A stretch of DNA of 64,000 bases from Buttiauxella agrestis ATCC 33320. GTDB lineage: Bacteria; Pseudomonadota; Gammaproteobacteria; Enterobacterales; Enterobacteriaceae. A program made the translations under genes and the position numbers. This document shows, piece after piece, positions 22,461 to 31,752 of this stretch. The DNA lies in NCBI RefSeq assembly GCF_000735355.1, contig NZ_JMPI01000050.1:1-64000 (forward strand), in the 5' to 3' direction. A model generated the notes under the pieces. That model saw only the letters and a program-made list of their open reading frames with translations. It was not told the DNA's origin and ran no database searches. The number at the start of each line of letters is the position of its first letter. The first letter of the stretch is position 1.

Positions 22461-23351
22461 ATGATACATGTCTTTGGCCATCTAAATCCCGATAGCGGTA
22501 CCGTCTGCACAGCGTACATGGCTGCACGCTGGCTGACGATTAAAGGGCGTAATGCCCAGGCGTTTCGTCTCGGTGAGTTAAACAGAGAAACAAACTATAT
22601 ATTCCGCCATGCGGGCCTGACGCCTCCGCCGCTGCTTGATGATTCCCTTGCTGGCAAAGATGTCTGGCTGGTTGATTTCACCGAACCCGCGCAAGGGCCA
22701 GCCTCGCTGAATGAAAGCAATGTTGTCGGGATTATCGACCATCACCGTCTTGGCGGCCTGATCACTCAGCTCCCTCCTGAAGTGTGGATAAAACCTGTCG
22801 GCAGCAGTGCGACATTGTTATGGCAACTGATGACTCCGACCATTCGCCATGAGATTTCCCCCAGCGAAGCCATTTTGCTTTTGGGAGCGGCGTTGAGTGA
22901 TACCGTCGCACTTCGCTCGCCGACGACCACTGATGAAGACCGCCAGGCTGTAGATGAGCTTTGCTCTCTCGCCAAAGTGGATCGTGAAGATTTCATTCGT
23001 AATTTGCTGACCGCCAAGACAGATATTGTCGGTTTGAACGCAGACGAACTGTTGAATAAAGACAGTAAAATGTTTGATATTTCAGGGAATAAAGTACTGG
23101 TCGCACAGCTCGAATTGTATTCTCTGGACCAGGCAGAACCGCTTATCGATGAGCTTAAATCAGCGATGGAACAGCGGGTCACAACTTCAGGAGCTGGCCT
23201 GGTGGTTTTGATGCTGACCGATATCAGCGCTGAGTGCTCAAGGCTCTACTTTGCTGGCCCCGCACTTACCGATAACGCTCCCTGCACCATCGCCGGGATG
23301 TTAAGTCGCAAAAAACAATTACTTCCCTGGCTGCATGCGCGGCTCGGTTAA
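22461..23351 (+). CDS. DHH-family phosphoesterase, family II pyrophosphatase-like
   Basis: 296-residue protein with the layout of family II (manganese) inorganic pyrophosphatases: N-terminal GHLNPDSG (6-13), VDFTE (71-75), IIDHHRLGG with the DHH triad (93-95), PVGSSATLLWQL, and a C-terminal domain ending in SRKKQLLPWL. The classical metal ligands are altered: the usual NPDTD reads NPDSG and the usual VDHNE reads VDFTE. It may therefore have weak pyrophosphatase activity or another phosphate substrate. Strong ribosome site (AAGGAGAGAG). No E. coli K-12 counterpart is known to me at this spot. Confidence 0.82.
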   Translation: MIHVFGHLNPDSGTVCTAYMAARWLTIKGRNAQAFRLGELNRETNYIFRHAGLTPPPLLDDSLAGKDVWLVDFTEPAQGPASLNESNVVGIIDHHRLGGLITQLPPEVWIKPVGSSATLLWQLMTPTIRHEISPSEAILLLGAALSDTVALRSPTTTDEDRQAVDELCSLAKVDREDFIRNLLTAKTDIVGLNADELLNKDSKMFDISGNKVLVAQLELYSLDQAEPLIDELKSAMEQRVTTSGAGLVVLMLTDISAECSRLYFAGPALTDNAPCTIAGMLSRKKQLLPWLHARLG

Positions 23352-23361
23352 ATTGCACTAT

Positions 23362-23388
23362 AAAAAAAGCCCATTAAAAAATGGGCTT
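23362..23388 (-). terminator. Hairpin terminator, probably the original guaBA terminator
   Basis: AGCCCAT, a six-base loop, ATGGGCT, with seven A on the left, which reads as a U run on the minus strand. It lies about 50 bases beyond the displaced guaA end (23437-23449) in the guaA direction, so I infer it served guaA before the element inserted. It can also serve the convergent DHH gene, though the T run on that side is weak. Confidence 0.75.
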
Positions 23389-23436
23389 CGATTTAACTGA
23401 CTACGAGATAGTGACAGTTATGCCTGACGGCTCGTT

Positions 23437-23449
23437 ATTCCCACTCGAT
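23437..23449. repeat. attachment site copy, distal end of the element
   Basis: ATTCCCACTCGAT, identical to 45320-45332. Read on the minus strand it continues as ATCGAGTGGGAATAA, the original end of guaA (IEWE-stop) left behind by integration. Confidence 0.88.
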
Positions 23450-23639
23450 GATCAACGCCACCTGAAAACACTATAAAATCAACATTATATCATTTTATTT
23501 GCATGTCGATACCACACAAAATACCATGATAAGAAAACCTGGGAGCTGTACTGATCGCGTCGCCCGACACAAAACGCTTTTAGACTGACAACTTGCACTT
23601 CGCAAGGGATATTCGTCCAAAAGCGGTTATTCAAAGAAA

Positions 23640-25592
23640 TCAACGCCCCGGGTAGGATCTTCCGCTTGCCTCCACCAGACTTACATCATCACGAAGCAAT
23701 GTCACCATCTCTTCATGATGTGCTGTTATCTGCTGATCGTTCCAGCCTGTATTTCGAGTGATTTCCGCCATTCTCTTGAGCTTGGGACTTTGAAGTTCAA
23801 TCGTATCCTTGAAGTTTTCGGCCTTCGCTCTGGGAAGACTATTGCTGAATTTTGAGTTCGCGCTGACGCTTACGAGCGCGAGGTTGCCAAGCAGGTTAAG
23901 GCTAGAACCTGAAACAACCGCGCCCGACTGTTCTTTGTCCGGATGCTGTGGATAAAAGTGCTCAATGGAAGTTCTGAACTGAAATTTGAAATCTCGTTTT
24001 GAGGAATCGCTCAACAGAAGATAGTCGAGATACGAAAAGACTATACGGCTGATACCAAACCCTTGTGGTTGCTGATCTTCCTCAAAGGGGAATGTCTCTT
24101 TAACCTTGCTACGGGCATACCCCTTCAACAAATCGGCAAGATCCGCATGTTTCGCGTCTTGAGGGGCTTTAACGGATAGCCAGCGAAGAACTTTGGTAAT
24201 CCAGTGCATCGTTCGCGGAGAAGTGTAGGTAATCCGAAGCATGGACTGGAGCAGCAATACATCTCGGGTATGTGGGTCAGCACCGCTGTCCTCCTCTAAG
24301 TTTCCATTGCTGGCCGAGAAAACATGGATGTACGTCGGGGTTGGCTTCTTGTCCGCGCCGCCTTTCTTCAATCGCTGGAGAGACCAATCACCATCGTCAC
24401 CGATGTTCGCCGTGAATTGACGCTTCAAGATGAAGCCATCGAAGAGATTGCGGCACTTGAGAAGCATGAATGCAAAGCTACGCACCCAATCTGCTTTAGC
24501 ATCGGGTACATTATTTACGGCGTCGTCAAATGACTTGATGAGGCGCTTGTCGTCAAGCTGGCCTTCGTCTTCGACCTCATCGCCTTTCATAATTCTTAGA
24601 ACGTGTAGCAGAAAGGCCGGAAACTCAATAGTCGAACGAAACCGCTCGTTGCCCTCGTCTTCAGTGGAATTTGACTCGATCTCTTTAGCGTATTTTGACA
24701 ACGCCTCATCCAAGGACAACGATACCCCTTCGGAGGATTGCCTTGATGAATTGATGCCGGATTGCGGACGACTTTCCGTTAGCGACGCGAAGCTGGTCAC
24801 CTCCAGCCAGGACCATTCATCGCCAAATATTTTGTTTCGCAAACTGGTGTCACCACGGGTCAGAGACATCTGGACATAAGAATCCATATCAGCACAGGCA
24901 TCCCAAACCCACGCGAAGCATTCGCGTTCATATTGATTGGGCAGCTTGCTCATCAGGCGAGCCTTAACAATATCAACCTGCTTGAGTTGCTGCCCACGAG
25001 TGTTCATGATCTCGAAGTAGCGATTGAGGTCGGTATTGGGTGGCAGCGAGGCACGGACGACAGTAACCTTCGTTAGCAAGAAATCGGAGAATTTTTCGCG
25101 TGAGCGATTAAGGGTTTCATTTTGTTTGAAGAACTGATTGATGATGCTGTAGCCTTCATGGATGCCAGCATCTGCATTACTCGTGGAACCCTGCGGTCGG
25201 ACTTTCCCCTTAGCTGCCTCCTGTGCTACTCGCCGCAGGGCTTCCGTTGCCCGTGCACGCGACTCATATTGCAAGTGGCCTGCATGACCAACCGACGGCT
25301 TCTCACCCTCACCGTCTTGCTCCAGGAAGGTCAGAAGCAGATAGAGGGTTGTAAGTCGTTGTTGTCCATCTATGACCTCGAACTCGTCCTCTCTACCCCG
25401 CTTGATTACAACAAGGTTCCCAAGAAAATAGCCGTCCTGGCCCCCAGCCACCGAGTCTTGAATATCGCTGATAAGTTGCTCAATCTGTTCGGCCCGCCAA
25501 GCATAGTTCCGTTGATAAATAGGAATCAGATAATTGTCCGTGAATAGCTTGCCTACTGTTAGCAGTTCGGGTTTCAACTCCTTCTTGCTCAT
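23640..25592 (-). CDS. DUF262-DUF1524 protein (GmrSD-like restriction candidate)
   Basis: 650 residues. The N-terminal DUF262 (GmrS/ParB-like NTPase) domain shows IPIYQRNYAW (23-32) and the DGQQR motif (75-79). The C-terminal DUF1524 (GmrD-like His-Me nuclease) domain shows IEHFYPQHPD near residue 545 and a late NLLGNLAL block. Known GmrSD enzymes are NTP-dependent type IV restriction enzymes that cut modified phage DNA; that activity here is inferred from family. The start overlaps the stop of the upstream DUF262 gene by four bases (ATGA), so the two are translated together. No methyltransferase is in this pair. Confidence 0.85.
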   Translation of the reverse strand: MSKKELKPELLTVGKLFTDNYLIPIYQRNYAWRAEQIEQLISDIQDSVAGGQDGYFLGNLVVIKRGREDEFEVIDGQQRLTTLYLLLTFLEQDGEGEKPSVGHAGHLQYESRARATEALRRVAQEAAKGKVRPQGSTSNADAGIHEGYSIINQFFKQNETLNRSREKFSDFLLTKVTVVRASLPPNTDLNRYFEIMNTRGQQLKQVDIVKARLMSKLPNQYERECFAWVWDACADMDSYVQMSLTRGDTSLRNKIFGDEWSWLEVTSFASLTESRPQSGINSSRQSSEGVSLSLDEALSKYAKEIESNSTEDEGNERFRSTIEFPAFLLHVLRIMKGDEVEDEGQLDDKRLIKSFDDAVNNVPDAKADWVRSFAFMLLKCRNLFDGFILKRQFTANIGDDGDWSLQRLKKGGADKKPTPTYIHVFSASNGNLEEDSGADPHTRDVLLLQSMLRITYTSPRTMHWITKVLRWLSVKAPQDAKHADLADLLKGYARSKVKETFPFEEDQQPQGFGISRIVFSYLDYLLLSDSSKRDFKFQFRTSIEHFYPQHPDKEQSGAVVSGSSLNLLGNLALVSVSANSKFSNSLPRAKAENFKDTIELQSPKLKRMAEITRNTGWNDQQITAHHEEMVTLLRDDVSLVEASGRSYPGR

Positions 25593-26869
25593 TGCAGCCC
25601 CTTGATAAAAGCAACGAGTTCCTTTTCGTGGTTATCGTCGTATGGCTGACTTGCTATTGGAAGTTTACGGACAACACTTCCAGTCATCGCGTTGCGTAGC
25701 AAAACAAAAGGCGATTTATTTGCATCGTTTTTACCTCGCGCTCGGTTGTCAGCAGATACAAATTGCACACGAAGTAACTCGACCCGCAAGGCATATGCCC
25801 ATGCGAATAACCTATTTCGCACTTCATCCACATCTTCATCGCCAAACTTGTTTGTATAGCAAAGCAGCGCGGCAATGAACAATTCGTAAACGTAGCGGTA
25901 GCGACTTTGAGATGGGCCAAAGTTTTTGAAACCTCTGTCGATAACCTCTTTTTCCAGTATCTTCAATTCGTCCAGCATGAATGTCACCATCTCGAAAAAT
26001 GAGCGCCCAGCGATTATCGGGGCATCAAGCTGAAAGCGGCTGCGTCCGGCATTTCGTGCATCATGTGTAGAGGACATCGCCCATGCACTTAGAAGTGGCA
26101 TAGCGGCTTGTGCTGCAAGGTGATATCGCAGATTTGGCGAAAATGATCTGTGGGATCGTGATGAAATTCCCTTGAACATGCCGATGTCCCGAATAGCAAA
26201 TTCGAGCGAGCTTTCGCCTCGTGACCATTTGGATATCCGGTATAAAAAAGTAGAAAAAAGCCTGTCCAGATCCTCATCATTTACGGCTTCCCAAGCCTCA
26301 ACGACAGCCACTTTCATAGCAGCGGACTCATCGTGCATTTCGCGCAGGTGGTGTGCTTTGAGCAAGTCGTGAGGGGCAAGCGGTTTGCCGCGATAGTTCT
26401 GGGAATCAAAGACACGAAATGCCTCATCAATATCGTCCGTCACAATACGCACCAACTGACATTTGTGACAGATAAAATCCAAAAATTCTTCTTTATCTTC
26501 CAACTGCGACAGGCGCCTTTGAAGCTCCATCCAAACCAGGGAGACAGGGGTTTCGCTGTTACCAGACACCGAAATCTGATGATTTATCGGATCTAAGGCC
26601 GCAAGAATCATTCGCAAAGTCAGCAGACGTTGCTGTCCGTCGACTACATTGAGATACTCACCATCATCGTGAATAATGATTGCACCCAAAACATAGGGAA
26701 TATCTTTTCGTTCGGTATCTCGAAGAGCTTCGCTGAGATCATCCACCAGTTGTAGAGCGGTCGATACTTCCCAACTATATGGGCGTTGATAGTTCGGTAT
26801 CCGAAGGCCTTGCTTGAGTAGTTCATCTACGGTGACTGCACTAACACCGTCCTCTCCGTTAATCGCCAT
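25589..26869 (-). CDS. DUF262 protein (GmrS-like), first gene of the pair
   Basis: 426 residues. DUF262 domain with RIPNYQRPYSW (23-33) and VDGQQRLLTL (76-85), the NTPase-type signature shared with the downstream partner. I see no IEH-type DUF1524 nuclease motif, so this copy probably binds or senses while the partner cuts. It overlaps the partner by four bases. Tandem DUF262 genes occur in bacterial defence islands; the division of labour is not established. Upstream lies an 827-base region without a recognisable gene. Confidence 0.82.
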   Translation of the reverse strand: MAINGEDGVSAVTVDELLKQGLRIPNYQRPYSWEVSTALQLVDDLSEALRDTERKDIPYVLGAIIIHDDGEYLNVVDGQQRLLTLRMILAALDPINHQISVSGNSETPVSLVWMELQRRLSQLEDKEEFLDFICHKCQLVRIVTDDIDEAFRVFDSQNYRGKPLAPHDLLKAHHLREMHDESAAMKVAVVEAWEAVNDEDLDRLFSTFLYRISKWSRGESSLEFAIRDIGMFKGISSRSHRSFSPNLRYHLAAQAAMPLLSAWAMSSTHDARNAGRSRFQLDAPIIAGRSFFEMVTFMLDELKILEKEVIDRGFKNFGPSQSRYRYVYELFIAALLCYTNKFGDEDVDEVRNRLFAWAYALRVELLRVQFVSADNRARGKNDANKSPFVLLRNAMTGSVVRKLPIASQPYDDNHEKELVAFIKGLQ

Positions 26870-27696
26870 TGCTATGTCCCGTCATTGAAGCTTTTCTATT
26901 TTCTCAGCGTGTTTTCCGCAAACTTTATTCACCCATATGGAGACTTCGATTCCGAGCGGCGGCTGTCTTGTTTCACAATTTCGATCACGAGGTGCTCCTC
27001 TGGCTCATTTTTAACGATCTGGAGACTTGGGTCGAGAGAGCGGTTCTGACCAAAAGCGGGCATCGATGGCATCAGCACAGCGCTGCAATGCACCCGGTTG
27101 TCAATACCATGGCATTTGCTGATACGGTCACATGGTATTTGCTATATCTTCGATTCAGCGTCGGTCTTATACCATGAAAAATGCCATTGATAATGCAGTC
27201 AATATCATCAATGGCACTAACTAAATCAAATAAAACAATAGGTTAAATAATAACTCACTCCACTCTATTATAAACAAACTTATTAAGTTATTAGGAAACA
27301 TATACTTAATATACTCCACAACCGAAAAGCCATGAAAAGTGCCATGCATAGTAAAAACATTTAAGAATGTCGGATTAACCTCTATCATGGCAAAGGCTGC
27401 CAATTGCTGCCTCTCCAAGATGACCAACTCACCCACATAAGCTGACGAGCAATCTCAGCCAGCAGCTCCACAGCATAAGAAAATCGGCCTTGAAAAGCTC
27501 TTCCATTGCCTCATCGTGACAACAGTCTTCATCAATCGCCCTAGCCCGTAGATGCCCTCATGCCTAAAATAACCTGCTTAGGCCACTACATGGCCGCCCG
27601 TTTCTGCCCGCCACCACATGTCACGATTGACAGAAACCGGCCAAAAGCCTTCATCATTTAGCAACCGATGTTGAACCGATTCAACGATGCAACCGA
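26870..27696. other. 827-base gap without a recognisable gene
   Basis: It separates the gajB-like gene from the DUF262 pair. Two short open frames (26869-27177 plus, 27221-27436 minus) have no family resemblance or ribosome site that I can support. The left half presumably contains the promoter of the DUF262 pair. AT-rich around 27220-27330. It may include decayed coding sequence. Confidence 0.5.
27177..27216 (-). terminator. Candidate terminator downstream of the Gabija-like pair
   Basis: TGCCATTGAT and ATCAATGGCA form a 10-bp perfect stem with a 15-base loop. On the minus strand it is followed by five U (A run 27177-27181). It lies about 480 bases beyond the gajB-like stop. Confidence 0.5.
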
Positions 27697-28728
27697 CTAT
27701 TTCCTCTGTTTAAACGCTCTCAATAGCTTCTCGGGCATGAAATACAGGTCACCCCGCGCCCTAGTGCAGGCAACGTACATCTTGTTGCGAGTTTGCGGGT
27801 TTGCCTGGTGTAGCCTTTCTGCCAAATAGTCTTTCCAGATACCCGGGCCCATCACAACGCAAACATCGTTAAAGTGATCCATGCCCTTACTCGCCCCCCA
27901 ATTTTCTGAGTAGCATCCGTAATGGTAGTGTTCGCTCAAAAACAGCTTCACGATGGTTGGATCAGCATGCAACATGTTCGCTTGGGCTCGATCATCAACC
28001 GTAATGATCTGGCTGACCCTTTCCTCATGAGCCCCCATCGGAATTTGTAACTTTGCACTAATGAAATCGCAGACCATTTTTGTGCATCGCCAGCTACGGC
28101 TCAGGGTTTCCTTGTCTACCGTGATGCCGGCATCACGAAAGCGTTTCTCATAACGGACGACATCGTCGTGAAGGTTTTTGTTTATCGCGCCATCTCTACT
28201 GGTATCAAAGGTATGTTGGTAGAAGTCACCGACGAACCTTATGCCAATATTCGCTTGTGAAACCTCCAGTAGCAGGTTGAAGTCGTGGCCCGCAAAATCC
28301 TGCACCTCGTCAACGTAGAGGTAGTCGTAAAAGCGCTCTAGGCGGGCACGCACATCTGGTATAGCCCCCATGACCTGTAGCAGTTTGGCGAGGCGGCAGT
28401 GATAGAGCCTACCGCCGCCATCGCGATACCGATTGAGATCGTCCAAGCGGAACTGTCTATTGGGCGGACGCCTGAAATTTATGCCTCTGGTCCCTAGCTT
28501 CAATTGCATCAAGGGCCTATAACAGAACCCATGCAGAAACGAGAAGTACGTCGTGAGGGTGATGCTGGGTGGGATCATCCCAAATTTCTGGATGATCCTG
28601 TTGCGCAGGTGCAGGTGATTGTTCTCCGTGTAAGTGATGATCAATGCTCGCTGATCAAGGCTGAGCCCCTCAATGATCAGGCTGGTTTTTCCAGACCCTG
28701 CGACGGAAAAAATTACGCTCTTATCCAC
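27697..28728 (-). CDS. UvrD-like SF1 helicase, GajB-like
   Basis: 343 residues with helicase motif I SVAGSGKTS (8-16), motif II YVDEVQDF (138-145) and motif VI VACTRARGDLYF (319-330). It starts at a GTG (28728) inside the end of the OLD-type gene, overlapping by 16 bases, the gene order and coupling of Gabija (gajA then gajB). The type GajB is near 494 residues, so this one is compact; the region between motifs II and VI is short, suggesting a reduced 1B/2B part. In Gabija, GajB senses DNA ends and activates the GajA nuclease. Role here is inferred. Confidence 0.78.
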   Translation of the reverse strand: MDKSVIFSVAGSGKTSLIIEGLSLDQRALIITYTENNHLHLRNRIIQKFGMIPPSITLTTYFSFLHGFCYRPLMQLKLGTRGINFRRPPNRQFRLDDLNRYRDGGGRLYHCRLAKLLQVMGAIPDVRARLERFYDYLYVDEVQDFAGHDFNLLLEVSQANIGIRFVGDFYQHTFDTSRDGAINKNLHDDVVRYEKRFRDAGITVDKETLSRSWRCTKMVCDFISAKLQIPMGAHEERVSQIITVDDRAQANMLHADPTIVKLFLSEHYHYGCYSENWGASKGMDHFNDVCVVMGPGIWKDYLAERLHQANPQTRNKMYVACTRARGDLYFMPEKLLRAFKQRK

Positions 28729-30275
28729 TCGATCGCATCCTGTATGTATTTCGGGGCGATCAGCTCAGCGGCCTTCTTGGTCAACAGCTCGAAAGCGACA
28801 TCCGCTTTATTTTTCAACATGTACTCTTGAACGGTCAGTTTTTTTCGACCTGCAGCAAAAAGATCATCGCAGGTTTGCTGGTTGTCGCTGTAGAGACCAA
28901 TTTCAAAAGTGCTTCGATCAGGATTTGTATCGGCAAAAATCTTGGCCGACGCGTACAGGTAGCCTTCGTAGTTCGCTACACAGTTCTGTTGGTAATCGCC
29001 GTCGTTATCCCGAATTGCGGCGATCCTGATACTCAGGAGCTTTCCGAGTTCCAAGTAGCGTTTGAAGCTCGTTCCACCGATCGAGATGATGTGCACGGCA
29101 TCAGCCTGAGGAGGATGGCCTGCCAGTTGCTTGTAGAAATGCTCCATAAGGATAAATTCTGCATCTCCCTCGACCAATATGACTCGCTTGGAGAGAGCAA
29201 GCTCAAGGACGTTGTTATCGGGCGCTTTCATGAAGAAGTTTGCAGTGGGCTCCGACAGGTCTTTCAAGCGTCCCGCACGGCCTGATCCAAGCAGTAACGC
29301 GTGGCGTAGATCGAGCCGAGCACAGATATGGCTACTGTGCGTCGTAATGAACAACTGAGTGCCCGTCGTATCCGCCAGTCTTTCAACTAAGCGTTTCATA
29401 TTCGTGTGGCTCAGATGGTTTTCGGGCTCCTCTAGCAGAAGCACATTCAGGCTCCCTTTTTCCTCGTATTTCTGCAGGGCGAAATTGGTCTTGATGAAGC
29501 ACTGCTCACCTTTGCCACGATTCTCAATAGGGATACCGTCTTTGGTGATCACCAAGTCGGTTTCAAGATTGGCGCGAGAGCTTGTTCGCAAGGCAAACTG
29601 ATAATCACCAAGCGCATTGTTCAAGTCCCTCAGACTCTCTCGACCAAAAGCTTCTTTGCCTTGCCGATAGCGATTTTCGAGGCGGTAGCGATCCGGCACA
29701 TTGGCATGGAATCCGAACACCGCTCGAGTGTATTCACGAGCAGCGTATTCGCTGTCGATACGAGAACTGTCAATCATCAGGTGTTTGACCGGACGCCGGT
29801 AGCTGACGTGAGGTGCCCCGGAGAACGTTGAGAACTTGACGCTGTAATACTCGAAAGGAAAGCTGTCTTTGTTTGCTTTGAGAAGATCGACAATTGTCTG
29901 GCCGAACTCTTCAATCAAGGGGACAATCGCCATGCGCAGGCCATCTGTCTGTGTTCCTAGAACGTTTTGGGTACCGTAAAAACCTTGGTCATCGCCCTCT
30001 TCCAGGAAAACATCCACGATAACTTCGGGAAGCAAATCCAGTCTCGCTGGCCCTGCCAAGAAATTCTGCACCGCACTCTGATTTAGCAGGGCTTCATAGC
30101 CTATGTTTTCAACTCGGCTGCGACTTGCGCTAAGTGTCAGATCTAATGCCAATAGCACGCTGCTCTTACCCGTTTCGTTGTCACCAATCAATACGTTCTT
30201 GCCTGCGTCGAACTCAAGGGTCAGGTCGGCGATGCTTTTGAAATTCTTGATCACGATTTTTTTTATTACCGGCAT
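28713..30275 (-). CDS. OLD-family ATP-dependent nuclease, GajA-like
   Basis: 520 residues. ABC-type ATPase with Walker A GDNETGKSS (31-39), signature-like region RGKGEQCFIKTN, Walker B VLLLEEPENHLSH (278-290) and TTHSSH. The C-terminal TOPRIM domain shows LVEGDAE (367-373) and RDNDGD (422-427). ATPase plus TOPRIM in one chain, followed by a UvrD-like helicase, is the Gabija arrangement. GajA is known as a sequence-specific endonuclease held off by nucleotides. The ATG at 30275 has AAGGAG five bases upstream; a GTG two codons earlier is less likely. A 292-base gap separates it from the GIY-YIG gene. Confidence 0.85.
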   Translation of the reverse strand: MPVIKKIVIKNFKSIADLTLEFDAGKNVLIGDNETGKSSVLLALDLTLSASRSRVENIGYEALLNQSAVQNFLAGPARLDLLPEVIVDVFLEEGDDQGFYGTQNVLGTQTDGLRMAIVPLIEEFGQTIVDLLKANKDSFPFEYYSVKFSTFSGAPHVSYRRPVKHLMIDSSRIDSEYAAREYTRAVFGFHANVPDRYRLENRYRQGKEAFGRESLRDLNNALGDYQFALRTSSRANLETDLVITKDGIPIENRGKGEQCFIKTNFALQKYEEKGSLNVLLLEEPENHLSHTNMKRLVERLADTTGTQLFITTHSSHICARLDLRHALLLGSGRAGRLKDLSEPTANFFMKAPDNNVLELALSKRVILVEGDAEFILMEHFYKQLAGHPPQADAVHIISIGGTSFKRYLELGKLLSIRIAAIRDNDGDYQQNCVANYEGYLYASAKIFADTNPDRSTFEIGLYSDNQQTCDDLFAAGRKKLTVQEYMLKNKADVAFELLTKKAAELIAPKYIQDAIEWIRA

Positions 30276-30573
30276 ATTCACTCCTTAGCCTACACGGTGT
30301 CAGATAAAGCACGTACTTTGTCCGATATTGACTGTCCTTTTCAACCGGCTTCAAAACTGGACAGCCCCTATGCCAATACCCTCTAACACATCACGCAGAC
30401 ACCTCATCCAAGCAATGAAACGAGTAACTCCTCCAACTCTCAGCCGCTCGTCGATCATTTCGGCCGTAGCTTAAACGTTAATGAAAAAACTATTCGGCCC
30501 AGGTCATCCTGAGCATTGTCATGCCTTTCTTTTTCCGGCAACACCTGGCCTACAAGTCAACATTTTCGCTGCC

Positions 30574-31752
30574 CTATGCCTTCACCAGCTTCGCAGACAT
30601 GGGGTCATAGACATACCCAATGATGCTACCATCCTTGATACGTGCAACAGCCTCATCGATGACGAATAACGGAACGAGAAACCATTCTTCGGGCTGCACA
30701 GGATGGCCGAAACGGTCATAAATGGTGATGTTAAGCCGAGCGGGTGCGAACAACCTGTGAAACAGGTTTTCCATCCGGGTGCGGCTGATGCCTGCGAGCT
30801 TGTATGAAGCTACCACCTCGACCTTCGCCAATAGATAGGTGGAATCGTGTTCAGCATTGGCAATACGAGTCTCTACCTTGCCGCCAGTCACACCAATCTT
30901 GTGAATGACATCACGATGTTCAGCCACATAAGGGTTATCAGATAGCGAACGCAATACATAAATGGTGCCACTTTCTAGATCGCTCTCTTCTAGAGCATCG
31001 CTGAATAAAGGTCCCATGTCTGGATCGGTAATTCGCCGTGCTGTTTCGTCTTTATACAAAGCACGAACCAATGACAGCCGAAGTAGGTTGCTTTCCGTAC
31101 CATTCGAGTAAATAACACGCAGCCGAGCATCTTTCTTCCCCTGTGGTGAATCGAACTCTTCACCTTCATCAGCCACATAAGCCGTTTGACCATCCAGGAT
31201 GAACCAATGGCCCACTTCAATCGTTGCATACTGCCCAAAAGGTCGAGTCACTCTTAAGCCTGAACTTAGATCACTGCGCACCTGCTCAAATAGCGGTTTA
31301 AACACATCAAAATCTTCGCACGGTTTGCGATCCGCGATACCTTGTACAGTACGCTTTTCGGCGCTAGCACGAACATGACGCAAGACTGTGATATCGTCCT
31401 CGCTGGTAACATCAGCCAGTTCGGCAGCCAAATTATCGATATCGATAATTTCTTCCGCTGACTCCGCTACCTCCCCCCCTACGGCTAATAAGCCCTGATG
31501 ATCCAGCAGTTCAAGTAAGGCACGGCAGCCTGGGAGGCTGCGTAGACGGTCGAGCCGCACTGCATAGAGGCGCTCGAAGATCTCACGATTTTCACCGTGT
31601 TGCGGCGCACGTCCATGTTGGTCAGTGAAGCGCTGAATTTCCTCAAAACCTGCTATGATGCGTTCCTCACTGGCAGGACGTCCTTTTTTCTTCTCAGGTG
31701 GTGCAAACTCGGCAAGTTCATCAGCCAAAGCGTCTAAATCATTTTTACTCAT
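30574..31752 (-). CDS. GIY-YIG nuclease-family protein of the methylase-helicase module
   Basis: About 392 residues from MSKNDLDALADELAEF, whose ATG (31752) overlaps the helicase stop by eight bases; a longer frame to 31818 is less likely. The N-terminal half is acidic and unrecognised, the middle (about 165-250) is a basic/beta segment, and residues about 262-345 form a GIY-YIG fold of the T5orf172/MUG113 type (GTIYVLRSLSD, HKIGVTGGKVETRIANAE, RTRMENLFHRLF). The IYV and IGVT elements and the glutamate in MENLFH are consistent with an active nuclease. I infer it is the cutting subunit of the three-gene module. Confidence 0.78.
   Translation of the reverse strand: MSKNDLDALADELAEFAPPEKKKGRPASEERIIAGFEEIQRFTDQHGRAPQHGENREIFERLYAVRLDRLRSLPGCRALLELLDHQGLLAVGGEVAESAEEIIDIDNLAAELADVTSEDDITVLRHVRASAEKRTVQGIADRKPCEDFDVFKPLFEQVRSDLSSGLRVTRPFGQYATIEVGHWFILDGQTAYVADEGEEFDSPQGKKDARLRVIYSNGTESNLLRLSLVRALYKDETARRITDPDMGPLFSDALEESDLESGTIYVLRSLSDNPYVAEHRDVIHKIGVTGGKVETRIANAEHDSTYLLAKVEVVASYKLAGISRTRMENLFHRLFAPARLNITIYDRFGHPVQPEEWFLVPLFVIDEAVARIKDGSIIGYVYDPMSAKLVKA

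Noticed and set aside
26869-27436. Small genes in the gap between the Gabija-like and DUF262 modules
   Set aside because: Two short frames have no ribosome site or recognisable motif; one begins in antisense to the DUF262 start.
28713-30275. PARIS system
   Set aside because: PARIS has ATPase and TOPRIM on separate proteins. Here both are on one chain and a UvrD-like gene follows, which fits Gabija.
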